Assembly: GCA_028386065.3 (NCBI GenBank) | Contig: JAKUCV010002775.1 | Coordinates: forward strand, 67,383-131,382 | Reading direction: 5' to 3' | Length of the DNA stretch: 64,000 nt | Source of the DNA: Turnera subulata | Taxonomy: Eukaryota > Streptophyta > Magnoliopsida > Malpighiales > Passifloraceae | Shown here: in pieces, positions 1-10,008 of the stretch | How the letters are laid out: each line of letters begins with the position of its first letter | How positions within the stretch are numbered: the first letter of the stretch is position 1 | The notes under the pieces: generated by a model | What the model was told of the DNA's origin: nothing | Databases searched by the model: none | The model's input: only the letters and a program-made list of their open reading frames with translations | Made by a program: the position numbers and the translations under genes

Positions 1-1101
1 AGTCAACATATAATCCTGAACCAGAACAAGTGGCGCAGAGAACTGCACCTTTCGCTTGGCAATCAATGCACCGGAGATTATCTCCAATAGCTTTTTCATC
101 CAAATCAATGCCAACTGGCTTCTCTATTCTCTCTTCTGGTATAGGTTTATCGTAACAAAACAGAGACTCCAGACTACTTCTTCGTCCATGTATATCTCCT
201 GCTGAACTGGACTCAGCCTGAAACATATAACAGCCTATTCTTTTCAAGGAACTTACGCTTCTAATAAAAATCTAGTGGAAATAATTGCCAGAAAAAAACC
301 AAAAAAACGCATTTATATTATACAAAGAGCCCAGGAATGGATAAGCGAACACCTGACAGAAACCCTATAGCACCTTAATTTTGAAACAAACAGTGAACCA
401 GGGAGAGGGTTTGCAAAGTAAAAGCTCTATGAATAAACTTCACTTTCATGAAATTTCATAATCGTAATAGTTAAGCTTTTAATTTACCATTCCACTAATT
501 CAGTAATTCTATATACTCCCTTCAGCTGCTCTTCCACACGGGTCCTCAATAGAGAGAAACTTTTTAATCAATTTGGGTCATTAGGTTGTTTTCAACATTG
601 TTTACAACAGGAACAAAAATTCGAAAAATGACAATTTCATAGAACTTCTCAGTAATAATCAAATTCAATCCTCACTTACAGAGAAGAGAACAATTTGGCA
701 TTACATTAGAACTCAACAGTTTACCTACAATATTCACAAATCACAATCACAAAGCACTAGAACAAATGGGAATAACACAATCGAGAAGCTGTATCCAAAC
801 AACTATAGCAAACCGAGAACAGAACAGGCAACAAATGATTATCCACATTCCAGTAAAGTCTCTTCGTTGTTGAAGAAGTATCCAACAAAAATAATGCGAA
901 AGGTTTAAAAAAATTGACCCCATGAGAAGGAGAGGAAGAAACAGAGCCATTAGGAGAGACGGCAGAGATTTTTGAGAAGCACCCACTTCCATTGAATCGA
1001 AACCCAACCCCAATCTTCTTATTCCTGTTGTACAGACTTGACTTTGGTGAAGAACAAATGGGCATGACCACCGATGAGCCAATTCTTACTGTGGAATCCA
1101 T
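1..1101 (-). CDS. DnaJ-like CxxCxGxG zinc-finger protein, chloroplast type (5' part, runs off the window)
   Basis: Two exons are visible. Exon 1 (1101 to 919, 61 codons) starts at ATG and encodes a Ser-rich, basic, acid-poor leader typical of a plastid transit peptide. The intron is 918-218, with a good acceptor (pyrimidine-rich, ending TTTCAG) and a weak donor (GTCAAT). Exon 2 (217 to 1, still open) continues in the same phase and reads ...KPVGIDLDEKAIGDN, then CIDCQAKGAVLCATCSGSGL, that is two CxxC units with a GSG turn, followed by YVD. This matches the cysteine-rich zinc domain of DnaJ/Hsp40 used by small plant plastid chaperones of the BSD2/LQY1/PSA2 superfamily. Those proteins bind two zinc ions and assist assembly of Rubisco or photosystems. 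Which member this is cannot be told, because at least half of the zinc domain lies beyond position 1. There are no in-frame stops in either exon. Gene identity at superfamily level is firm; the exact donor site is less sure. Confidence 0.82.
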
Positions 1102-1387
1102 TAGTAACCCAGAAGAAAAAAAAAAAAAAAAAGAAAATGAAAAGAAACTACTACGGGTATATTAGAATTCTGAGGTATTTGAAAAATCCAAAAACCAAAG
1201 ATACAGACTTTAGATGTTTTTGCGGCAAAAGAGAAGCAGTTAAAGCTTTGGAGAAATCGATTCCTGTTTTATTATGGTGGGTTAATCTTTAAGTTTTTAA
1301 AAAAATTTAGCTTTGTTTATGCGCCATCGTTGTTAACGATGAAATGTTGAAGAGAAGTTGATGTTGCCTTCTTCCGAGAAGCGGTCA

Positions 1388-1449
1388 TGGGCTGATTACA
1401 TGTCAAGACATGACTCTGGGCCTTCACGCCCAAAGCCAAACTATGGGCC
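1388..1449 (-). promoter_or_regulatory. Cluster of site II-like TGGGCY motifs upstream of the DnaJ-like gene
   Basis: TGGGCT at 1388, TGGGCC at 1417 and 1444, and one inverted copy (GCCCA at 1428) lie 290-350 bp upstream of the ATG at 1101. TGGGCY (site II) elements are known targets of TCP factors in promoters of housekeeping, plastid and mitochondrial protein genes. Assignment to this promoter is inferred from distance and motif density. Confidence 0.4.
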
Positions 1450-1999
1450 TTTAGGAGTTAGGAAGTTGTTTTCTTGAAAGAATGAAAAAAAAAAAAAAAA
1501 ACTATGGGCAGGCAGTCATTTAAAGGTGAGCGCATCCGGTACGGTCGGTATAACCTTTCCGAAAATAGATCGGTATGAATTGTTGAAACGGAGTTACCAA
1601 CAAATGCATACCGCGTTAATTTCACACCGTACCGACGAAAGAACCGATAACTTTGGTTGGTATCAGTCGCATGCAGATGCTGAAATCCCAAAAAAAAAAT
1701 TCAACGAGATTTGAAACAACTAAATTATAAAACATTTTTCAAAACAAGCCCATAAAACCAAAATAATTTTCCAATTACCAAGCACAAATGTTCAATCAAA
1801 TCTAGTGACATTCAATGTAATTCAAATCACACCATCTCTATAATAAGTAAATGCCGCTTTTTCCCCTGAAGTTGTCGGAATTATTTTTAATAATATATTG
1901 GCTACAATTGAGAAGGAATTCCTTACAAGAAAGAGGCAATTATTTAACTGGAACAGGATTCATTCTGGTCTCTAATATTATAACGCATAGTAATATTAC
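1450..1999. other. Intergenic stretch without a recognisable gene
   Basis: Poly(A) runs occur at about 1113-1130 (inside the likely 5' UTR side of the DnaJ-like gene) and 1484-1500. Between 1535 and 1680 there are repeated CGGTACGG / CCGTACCGAC / CGGTAT words in both orientations, which may be a worn MITE, but no clean terminal repeats or target duplication could be found. The short ORFs here show no recognisable domain. Confidence 0.5.
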
Positions 2000-2852
2000 A
2001 AGACACAGCCATAACAATAAGCGCAACTCTCTCTCTCTCTCCCTCTTGAGTCTTCCCCATTTCCTCTCCAAAAGAGTCTTCCCCAGGATAAGTACGGGCT
2101 GCCACAGGCTCCTCCGGTCGGTTGGTAAGCCCATCTTTTCTTCTTTAGTTATTTCTAGTCTTTGCTTTACATATATTTAGTAGATCTGCAATAGATTTTG
2201 TGTTTTAGTAGATGGATTTCAAATCTATCTTTTTGTTGTTAGAGACTTTCAACATCTCTTCCTTGGCTTGGTCTCACGGCATTCATGGATCTAAAGCTTT
2301 CAACCTCGAGGCTTATAGATCTACGAATACAAAAGTAAGAGATGGTGAGTTGTTCTTCCGTTTTTCCAGTGGCCTTCAATTGGGTCTGTTGCAGGTGGCG
2401 GATTGTTGTTGTTGTGTGAAGCATGGAGCATTTTGTGAATTGTTTACTCACAAGGGAGGATATTGGCTTTCTTCCATTTCTCCGGTGATGGCAATTGCTT
2501 GGCTTGCTCGTGTTTCAGAGATAAAGTCGATAGCCACCGACCACAGTAATCGAACTTGGTTGCTATTTGGGGCTAGTCCTGCTTTATGCGGATAGAACGT
2601 CCTCCCGTCCATGGGTAGCTGCAAGTTCTCTAGTTTGAGTTTTAACCTTTGCCTATGTCTGGATCTAAGAGCAATCACTTTGTATTCATGGTCCATGCTT
2701 TGTCTGTGGATTTATTCCTCCATGTTTGTGGCTTTTAATTAATATTTTTTTCCTTGCTTTTAGCAACCTATGTTATTCTAATATGTATGTTGTACTCGGT
2801 TTTTATTATTAATTAATGATTATCTCTTTTGACAAAAAAAAAGACACAGCCA
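2000..2852 (+). mobile_element. Retroposed insert (processed retrocopy or truncated LINE) with poly(A) and TSD
   Basis: AAGACACAGCCA occurs at 2000-2011 and again at 2841-2852; the next bases also agree apart from one (T/C, then AA). Between them lies about 830 bp on the plus strand that ends TCTCTTTTGAC followed by nine A, directly against the right repeat. This is the signature of target-primed reverse transcription. The insert begins near a (CT)n tract at 2027-2045 that looks like a plant 5' UTR. It holds one 127-codon ORF (2212-2595) and then a 240-bp T-rich 3' part that resembles plant L1 LINE 3' ends. It could be a retrocopy of a cellular mRNA, or a 5'-truncated or non-autonomous LINE. 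The boundaries are strong; the source is unknown. Confidence 0.75.
2212..2595 (+). CDS. Uncharacterised 127-aa ORF inside the retroposed insert
   Basis: An uninterrupted ATG-started frame ending in TAG. The protein starts with a hydrophobic stretch (MDFKSIFLLLETFNISSLAW), has a run of four cysteines near residue 65, and matches no domain I recognise. It sits in the middle of a retroposed insert, so it may be a leftover of a longer source reading frame or a chance ORF. No ribosome or expression evidence can be read from the sequence. Confidence 0.25.
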   Translation: MDFKSIFLLLETFNISSLAWSHGIHGSKAFNLEAYRSTNTKVRDGELFFRFSSGLQLGLLQVADCCCCVKHGAFCELFTHKGGYWLSSISPVMAIAWLARVSEIKSIATDHSNRTWLLFGASPALCG

Positions 2853-2934
2853 CAAGAGAAGAAGGGGGTTGGCATGCCCAAAAAATAAAAGGGAGCAGAA
2901 AAGCTGCAGAGAATAAGAAGAAGGTCTGATACTG

Positions 2935-3101
2935 TGAGCATCATGCTTCGGCTTTGTTACGGGGAGATTAGTCAATGGATGAATGTGCTCTGGACAGATC
3001 CTCAAGTCGCATTCTGTGAGCATCGTTCCTCGGCTCGGTTACGGGGAGATTAGTCAATGGATGAATGTCCTCCGGTCAGATCCTAAAGTCACATTGTGAG
3101 C
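2935..3101. repeat. Tandem repeat, 81-bp unit, two copies plus the start of a third
   Basis: GTGAGC starts at 2935, 3016 and 3096. The two full units share a long central block (GTTACGGGGAGATTAGTCAA, then TGGATGAATGT), with about ten mismatches outside it. No coding role is seen. Confidence 0.85.
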
Positions 3102-3556
3102 ATTTACGAGCGGCCTTGGCTTAATTGCAATGGCCTACGATTTGTGGTTATTATTCTCAAATGTATTTGAGCTTACTTACCTCAAGTCGATGGAACCGAT
3201 TCGATGATTCTTGGGATAAGCAAATTAACCGCTTCCCAAAGAACCATCATTCCATATATATTCGCAGATGCAACTAGAGGAGTCACAACAGTCTCACTTA
3301 ATAAGTAGCGACCTCGACAGAATATACTTGCACGGTATTCTCACTTGAACCAAGATTGTTCATTTCGCTCGTAGTTTGACAGAAGTCTTGACTTGTGAAC
3401 CATATTGCTTCTTTATGGGACATGAGAGGCTCGCTCTCGCTCAACTTTCTTTTCTTAGTTCACAACATCAAGCCCATGCTCGGGATGAAGTCATCACAAA
3501 TCCGGACGAACTCATAAGAATGTACGACACATCACTATTCTTGGTATTCTCTTAAT
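3102..3556. other. Intergenic stretch, nothing identified
   Basis: No domain-bearing ORF, terminal repeat or RNA gene was recognised between the 81-bp repeats and the LTR-like remnant that begins near 3557. Confidence 0.5.
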
Positions 3557-4828
3557 TGTCTAAAGATAAAGAGTCGCCACCCAAGCTTATTAGGGAAAAT
3601 TTGAGGAAAACTCAAAAATGGCTCCAGATAAAGCATTAGTCTCGAAACCAAAAGGAGGGTTCGGACAAAAGAAGCCCACAATATTAGATGCCAAGGTCAT
3701 TGTGTACGTTCCATAGCCGGATAAAGTGCAAGTACTTCATTGTGCGCGTGTGAAAAGTGTGCATGTAATATGAAATGTAGTGCAAAAAAGTAAAATGTTT
3801 GAGCTTATGCCTCATCTGCTTGAGACTACTTACGTACTCCCTGTTAATGGGTTCAAAGCTCTCGTAGTTCTTCTAAATGGGAATCCCCAAGGCTAATCTA
3901 GGTCTTCTTCTAGAATTGACCCAATCCTCACTGTGCCTCGTACTATGACTAGGGACTTAGTTTTCTCAAAATACTTTACTAAGGCAAGAAATCACATTTT
4001 CTCAGATAGTATCACCGTTCTTTGGGGACAAATGCACTTAAGAAAACACATTTGGGCATAAAAGAGGTTTTCAATGCAAACTTATGTCATTTCTATAAAA
4101 ATATGGGATTTTGTGCATAAAACTCATGTATGCAATTTCCAAAGAATATATTTGTTTTTTTGATGCTAGAAGAGTATCCTAGTAGACTACCGGACTAATC
4201 TCTCCCAATGGCTCGATGTGTCACCCTTGTGAGGTGAGACCACTACCAATAACACAATTTCCATACACCCGCTTCCACTATGACTCAAAACCTGGATCTT
4301 GGGGTTTAAAGGGAATGCAGTACGCTTTACCACTAATTTCCAAAGAATGTAAATGAGCCAGTTTCAAAACATACAATGCATTATTTGAAAACCATTTTCT
4401 TTGTTCGTGTGTCTAAACTTAGACGAATGCTTAACTATTGACATTTCGCTTTCCAAAGGTTGCTTTCCGATATAGAACATCGATAACCAAAAAGGGTGAT
4501 TGGCGTCAAAATATTCATTTCAGTTCTTTCACATTACTTCAAAAAGCACGATCTTTACTGAAAACGTTTAGTGTTGTAAAACAAAGCTTTAGTGATCTTT
4601 CTTTGAAAATATGCAAGCTTAAAAATCATTTCTTTATAAATCAAACCTCATTTGAAAAAAAAAAATGAGTGAATTTGACAAAAGAATGCTTCTATAAAAG
4701 TGTTTATGCCCAAATAGGTTTTGCAAAAAGCATCGTTTAAATCATCATTGGAAAATACTTATTATCATCATTGAAAGACACTTATAATCATCATTGAATT
4801 CATTAATTTTTGCACTTTAGCTTAGGGC
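3557..4828 (-). repeat. Tat/Ogre-like LTR remnant, left part (split by the Sirevirus)
   Basis: It contains GAGTCGCCACCCAAG followed by TTATTAGGGAAAA (from 3571) and a TACGTACTCCC...GGGTTCAAAGC...CGTAGTTCTT block (about 3830-3875). The same two blocks, in the same order, occur in the LTR copies at 28810 and 44030. The Sirevirus at 4829 interrupts it, and 26634-28233 is the probable continuation. Lineage assignment rests on familiarity with these motifs in plant Tat/Ogre LTRs; a left LTR end was not found. Confidence 0.45.
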
Positions 4829-5898
4829 TGTTGGCCCAGAAAAGGCTAAGGAGGGGAGGTGGTTGAATTAGTTTTTCCTCTTTTTCGGGTTTTCTGTGAT
4901 TTGGCTCGACACAGAAGCCAAACGTGAAACTAGAATGAAATGCAAAGATAAATACAGGAAAGCAAAGAACACAAGCAATTTATAGCGGTTCCCCACTCAG
5001 GAGTACATCCACTACCTAAAGGTCCCCTCTTTAGGATTTCCAAACTATCCACTAATTTGGCTTTTACAGGCGAGCCAAATAACCTATGGTATACAAGTTT
5101 TTGTGGGCTGAACTTGCTAAACCTAACCCAAAGCTGAACCTAGCTTTGTCTACCCAACAAGATTATCCCTTAATCCTGCTGATTACAACCTTTCCCAAGG
5201 CAAAGCTTCAAGTGTGACTCACTCAAGAAGTTACATAAATCAAGCACAAAGAATATCTCTCAAGTTAAGCTCTTTTCTCAAATTAGAATCTCTTGAATGA
5301 CTAGGTTAATTTATTGTGAGGCTTCAATCCTCTATTTATAGATTCTAAGGATGGGGAGGAGTGTCTTCCAACGGCTAGATAGCTTCCAGGTGGCACACAA
5401 GTTAACTTCTTTCTTCAATTATGAATTGTCAACATTTGGCTGTTGGATGAACCAGAACTGGTAATTACTTGGGCATAAATTGTTCTTTTAATCTTCAAAA
5501 AGTATCCCCAAAAATAGAAGTGAGGACCACCAGCTCGTTAAGGCATGAAAGAGGGTGTGAGGACCACTTTTCTGACCGTTAGTTGACTCTTGGAGACCAA
5601 GTAAATCCGTTGCGTTAATTGAACAAAAGTCAGCTATATTTCGGGACCACTTCTCCAACTGCCCAGACAGCGACATTTTGGTTCGACGGAAAAGCCACTC
5701 CGAAGCCAAATCTTCTGGTATTTGGTTTCTGCTAGAAACCGAATTTTCTGCATACTTAAAACACACAAGGGCTTTTCATACTGTTTGTTAATCATCAAAA
5801 TAATAATATAACCATTGAATAATCATCAAAAATATACTAAACAAGATTAGTCTTAATTAATTACTTAATTTAGTACTTAACACATGTTTAGGCTAACA
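4829..5898 (-). repeat. Sirevirus 3' LTR
   Basis: 1070 bp, TGTTGGCC...GGCTAACA, aligned along its length with 25534-26628. Contains two perfect short hairpins (TTTGGCT/AGCCAAA at 4900-4922 and ATTTGGCT/AGCCAAAT at 5055-5080). Confidence 0.93.
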
Positions 5899-5914
5899 AT
5901 CTCCCCCTTTTTGA
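5899..5914 (-). promoter_or_regulatory. Polypurine tract (PPT) of the Sirevirus, first of several
   Basis: On the minus strand AAAAAGGGGGAGAT directly precedes the 3' LTR. Further copies of the CTCCCCCT core lie at 5986, 6056 and, beyond the nested insertions, at 17399. Repeated PPTs are a known Sirevirus feature; here the cluster has been pushed apart by later insertions. Confidence 0.8.
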
Positions 5915-6164
5915 TGATGACAAACATGTTGTCCATTTTGCCATTTAAAACAGTGGTTAGAAATAATTTAACCGGATAAGCAAAACTCCCCCTGTTTTAA
6001 AGCATAATTCGAGAAAATTCTAACGCATTCATTGTTCTCGATTTTTCAGCCAAATGCTCCCCCTACGTATATGCACCGTATACTAAAAATGCTAAAGGCT
6101 TTTTGCCAGTAGTTTCCCCTGCATAAGAGCATAGTATACAAGTTTCACTTGTTTGATTTCATAA

Positions 6165-6411
6165 CGGGTAAATCACATATATAGGGTCCGTACTATTTCA
6201 AAAGTACCATTTGGGGGTCTGTACTACTTTTTGTCCCTTTTACGGGTCTATACTCTTATGTTTCGTCTCTTTTAGGGATGACGTGGACTGCCCGAGACCC
6301 CTAAAAGGAACAAAAAATAAGAGTGCAGATCCGTAAAAGGGACAAGAAATAGTGCAGACCCCCAAACGATACTTTTGAAATAGTACGGAACCTATATATG
6401 CGATTTACCCG
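6165..6411. mobile_element. Foldback MITE, copy 1 (intact)
   Basis: 247 bp with long inverted arms: CGGGTAAATC ACATATATAGG at the left mirrors CCTATATATG CGATTTACCCG at the right, and pairing continues through the CCCTTTTACGG...CCGTAAAAGGG blocks almost to the centre. The centre holds ATGACGTGGACTGCCCGAGA, which is not matched in the left arm. No transposase and no convincing target duplication were found, so the superfamily is open. Confidence 0.75.
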
Positions 6412-6451
6412 GAAAAAACTCATGTACAACCCCTAAGAAACTCCTGTTAAG

Positions 6452-6745
6452 TCGAAAGTGGCCATAACTTCTTGTTCGGAACTCGTTTTGGTTCAAATTT
6501 TTTTCCTCATTCTTATTTTAACATGGTCTAATGGATAGTATCAGTCTCCATACTTAACTCGAAATTTGAAAAATTGGCATAAAACTCGTGCCATAAATTC
6601 GAAAGTGGAATAACTTCTCATCCGGAACTTGTTTTGGTTTAAATTTTCTTCCTTGTTCTTATTTTAACTTGGTATAAAGGATAGTATCAGTCTCCACTCT
6701 TATCTCGAAATTTGAAAAAATAGCAGAAAGTTGATGTACTAACCC
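6452..6745. repeat. Tandem duplication, 147-bp unit, two copies
   Basis: TCGAAAGTGG starts units at 6452 and 6599. Each unit contains ATAACTTCT, TTTTGGTT, GATAGTATCAGTCTCCA and CTCGAAATTTGAAAAA in the same order. It lies between two MITE copies of the same family, so the block may be one composite insertion. Confidence 0.8.
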
Positions 6746-6917
6746 CTAGGGAAAACGACCGAAAACAAGAAAATGGCCATAATGAGTTATTAGTTTCGGA
6801 CGAGAAGTTATAGGGTCCGTACTATTTCAAACGTTTCGTTTGGGGCTCTATACTATTTCTTGTCCCTTTTACGGTCTATACTCTTATTTTTCGTTTCTTT
6901 TAGGGGTCTCGGGCAGC

Positions 6918-9900
6918 TGAAACACCCGTGTCCCAATTTACAATAAAATACTTAAACAGAAGGAAATTACCAAAATACCCCTGAAACCCAGGACACGAAA
7001 TCCAATATCAAAACATTATCTGAAAAGAAATTCTCAAAATTCCGAGAAGTCACAAAGAACATAATCAACCGGCTTAGCAAGCCTCAAATCAACCCGGCAT
7101 CCTGCCGATACATCTTCAATACATAAACCCGACAACCCGCCGATAATGTAATCCAAAATCAATAGTGACTTCTCAATAAAATTCAATGCAGCGGAAGAAA
7201 TAGACGGAGTAAAAATAAGAAAAACAAAACAGTATGCATGTCGACTCTATGGATCCAACCGGGAGATCAAGCACAGCTACCTGCTGAGATAACCACGTCC
7301 GTACTCTGGGAAAAGAAGAAAAAGGCTGCACGCTATCTATGAGTCTGAAAAAAACAACGTTGGCGATTATGTGAGTCGCCTACTCAGTGAGCAGTATAAA
7401 TCTAATTATGTAGGTGTGCAGAACAAGTCCGAAAGGAAAGAAGAGATACAAGACAAGTAAGCAACATACGACAATCAGTACTAACATGCCAAGACATTCA
7501 AGCAAACAGTTCATTATTCTCCATCTGTTGTGTGTTAAGTTTTCTTGTTATAATTTATTATTCAGGGCCCCCTACTATGTGCGTCGAGCTCGGTCCCGTC
7601 TCATGAGACAACCAGGCATAAGCCCAAATAAAACCAGGCACGATGCCCAACATATCCATAGAGAGAGAGAGAGAGACAGAGAGAAAGAGGGAGGTAGAAA
7701 GGGGGAGGTAGAAGGAGGGAGGTAGAACCGGTCATTACAGACCCATATGCAAATCCGCATATCACTTGCTATCCCGCATGCAAACCCGAGGGGTATCACT
7801 TCCCGCTCGAACCAACCGGTCATCAGCACACAGTAGCCTAACTTCTACTGTACATTATTCTTATTCACAAATTATGCGTTCATGTGTGCCAAGAGTTTGT
7901 GACTTAACAAGGTTGTGTGATAAATCAACTCAATCAAATAACCGGGTCTCCGACCCACAATACATCACACAAAACACCCAGAATCACACCACATGTTATA
8001 AACCATAACAATCCAAATATCCAGCTCATAAGCAAATGGTACACTTAGGCACACAATACGGACCACAGCATGTTAGCAAACAGGCATGCAACTCAAACAA
8101 ACCAATCCAACAAGCTCATGCATACAAACATAAAAAGACGTATAAAGTCACCTCAACGACGATTGTCCTGTGGAGCTTTTCCCAAAACAGATCCTCCAGC
8201 TCCCGAGGTGTTACCCACGCCTGAATACCGGCACACTCAACAAATTACAAACAGTTACAATAAAAACGTGCATGCATGTAACTATAATGCTCAACTGAGG
8301 TAAACCCGTCCCTAGTTAGCCAATTATGAAATTCCCGGGTCTAAACCCGACATGATGTTCTCTCACCTAAACTCTGAGTATCGGGACCCTAGGTTCACCG
8401 TACTTAATCCCAACTAAGTCCAAGAGTAGTTCCCGGGCCTATGGCCCGCTCATTATGTTCTTAACGGTTCCCGGGCCTAAAGCCCAACCAAAATCCAATT
8501 GTTATCAAACCCAATTATAAAAAATCACATTACCGGGCCTAGGCCCGATTCGGTCCATTTTCCACTTAAGGGTTTTACCCGAGTCAAAGTATTCCCGGCC
8601 TAAGGTTCTACCCGTGACGGCAAACTCCCGGTTACACACACTCACAACCCCGCACCCGGTTTTCCACTAAACATCCATTATTTTCCGATACAACAATTAC
8701 TCCTACATTAAATATTACATGCCATGAATGTACAATTTATACACCAAGTATACCGTTGAATGCCGGAATAAAGACCCGAGCCTTCGCCGGAAAATTCCCG
8801 AGCCTCGCCGGAAAATTCCCGAGCCTCGCCGGAAAATTTCCGAGCCTTCGCCGGATTTCGGTGAACCTCGACGGAACTCACCCAAAATCTGCCACAACCA
8901 ACATCACGGCAAAACAATTACCCCCTCTATACCCCACAGAACCCTAAAACGAATTACAACAGGAAATAAAAAACGGGTCCTTACCCGGAAATCAACCAAT
9001 CTGCTCGAAACCTCGGAACCCGTCCACAACCAAACCGCCGGCAACACCCACCAGACCACCAGTCGAGCCAACACAAACAACAACACAAACCACAACCGTC
9101 CACGGCGCGACCACCACCAATAACAACAAGAAAACACCAAGCCTGCAAAATGATCCGACCAACATAAATAAATACCGATTAACCAATCGGTTTCCCACAG
9201 CCCACGAGTACAAAGAACAAAGAAAAAGGAGACGAGAACTGGCTTACAGGCAGAAAACAGGGACGACGTCTCGACCACCACAGCAGCTCCTCGCGTGCGA
9301 GCCGAGCCTCCACCGTCAACTCCCCTCCACTCGCAGAGGCTCAACGGTGGCGGCAAGGTGCGGGAGTAACCGGAGAAGAAAGAACCCGGCCGTGTAGAGA
9401 GGAGAAGAACCAGGCGGCGTCGACCGGTGCTTCGGACACGGCGAGGTCGATTGGGGGAGGATCGAGCAGAAACTCAAGGAGAGGGAGAGGAAGAAGAGGG
9501 AAAGAAAGAGAAAGAGAAGAAAGAGAGGAAGAAGGGAGAGAGAGAACGAGAGAGAGTGATGGTGGGAGCGGCGGCAAGGGAAAAGAGAAAAGGAGGAGAA
9601 AAGAGAAGAAGAGAAGGAAAAAGAGAGGGGATCCGGCTAGGGTTTGGCCGCCCTATTGGACGACCTGTCGTCCGCTTAGGCGCGGTCAACGCGCCATCCT
9701 CTTTTTTTTTTTTTTTAAACAGTTACCAAAACGACGTAGTTTCGGTGAAACTACATCTAGGTTTAATTCTCAACTCCAAAACCCGATTTAACTCAAACGA
9801 AAGCCGAACCCGACGTACTAACCACTTAATTCAGATATAACCAAGGTAAAATAATTTATTTCCTTGCTCAAAAATCCGGAAATTCCTCAAGGGCAAAATT

Positions 9901-9956
9901 GGAATAAAATTTTCGAAAATTCCGAAAATCAAATTACGAAAATTCGGGGCGTTACA
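6918..9956 (-). repeat. Tekay 3' LTR (full length, 3.04 kb)
   Basis: Begins TGAAACACCCG and ends GGGGCGTTACA on the plus strand. Contains GGGCC...GGCCC palindromes at 8434-8448, 8473-8485 and 8534-8547. A 21-bp tandem unit (CCTCGCCGGAAAATTCCCGAG) spans about 8776-8850 with one more unit than the other LTR. There is also a GA-rich tract at 9475-9640 and a poly(T) run near 9702. Confidence 0.92.
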
Positions 9957-9972
9957 ATTCTACCCCATTTAA
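9957..9972 (-). promoter_or_regulatory. Polypurine tract of the Tekay element
   Basis: TTAAATGGGGTAGAAT on the minus strand, immediately upstream of the TGTAACG start of the 3' LTR. Confidence 0.75.
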
Positions 9973-10008
9973 GGAAATTTCGTCCTCGAAATTACAAGAT
10001 ATCAAACG

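Noticed and set aside
747..1082. 111-codon hydrophobic ORF over exon 1 of the DnaJ-like gene
   Set aside because: Alternative frame of exon 1 plus intron; the frame starting at 1101 joins in phase with the zinc-domain exon.
1535..1680. Possible MITE from CGGTACGG words
   Set aside because: No clear terminal inverted repeats or target duplication could be matched.
5899..6164. Possible riboswitch or ncRNA from repeated CCCCCT tracts
   Set aside because: Explained as repeated Sirevirus polypurine tracts on the minus strand.
7662..7730. GAGA-rich repeat considered as a GAGA-factor or CRISPR-like array
   Set aside because: Simple (GA)n plus GGGAGGTAGAA slippage repeat in the LTR; no spacers and a plant context.
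8904..9356. 150-codon minus-strand ORF, repeated at 15899-16351
   Set aside because: Conserved only because both copies are LTRs of one element; Trp/Val-rich composition, no domain.
9427..9840. Glu/Arg-rich ORF in the Tekay LTR (and its copy at 16422-16748)
   Set aside because: Produced by a GA-rich tract inside both LTRs; no domain, and located in non-coding LTR DNA.
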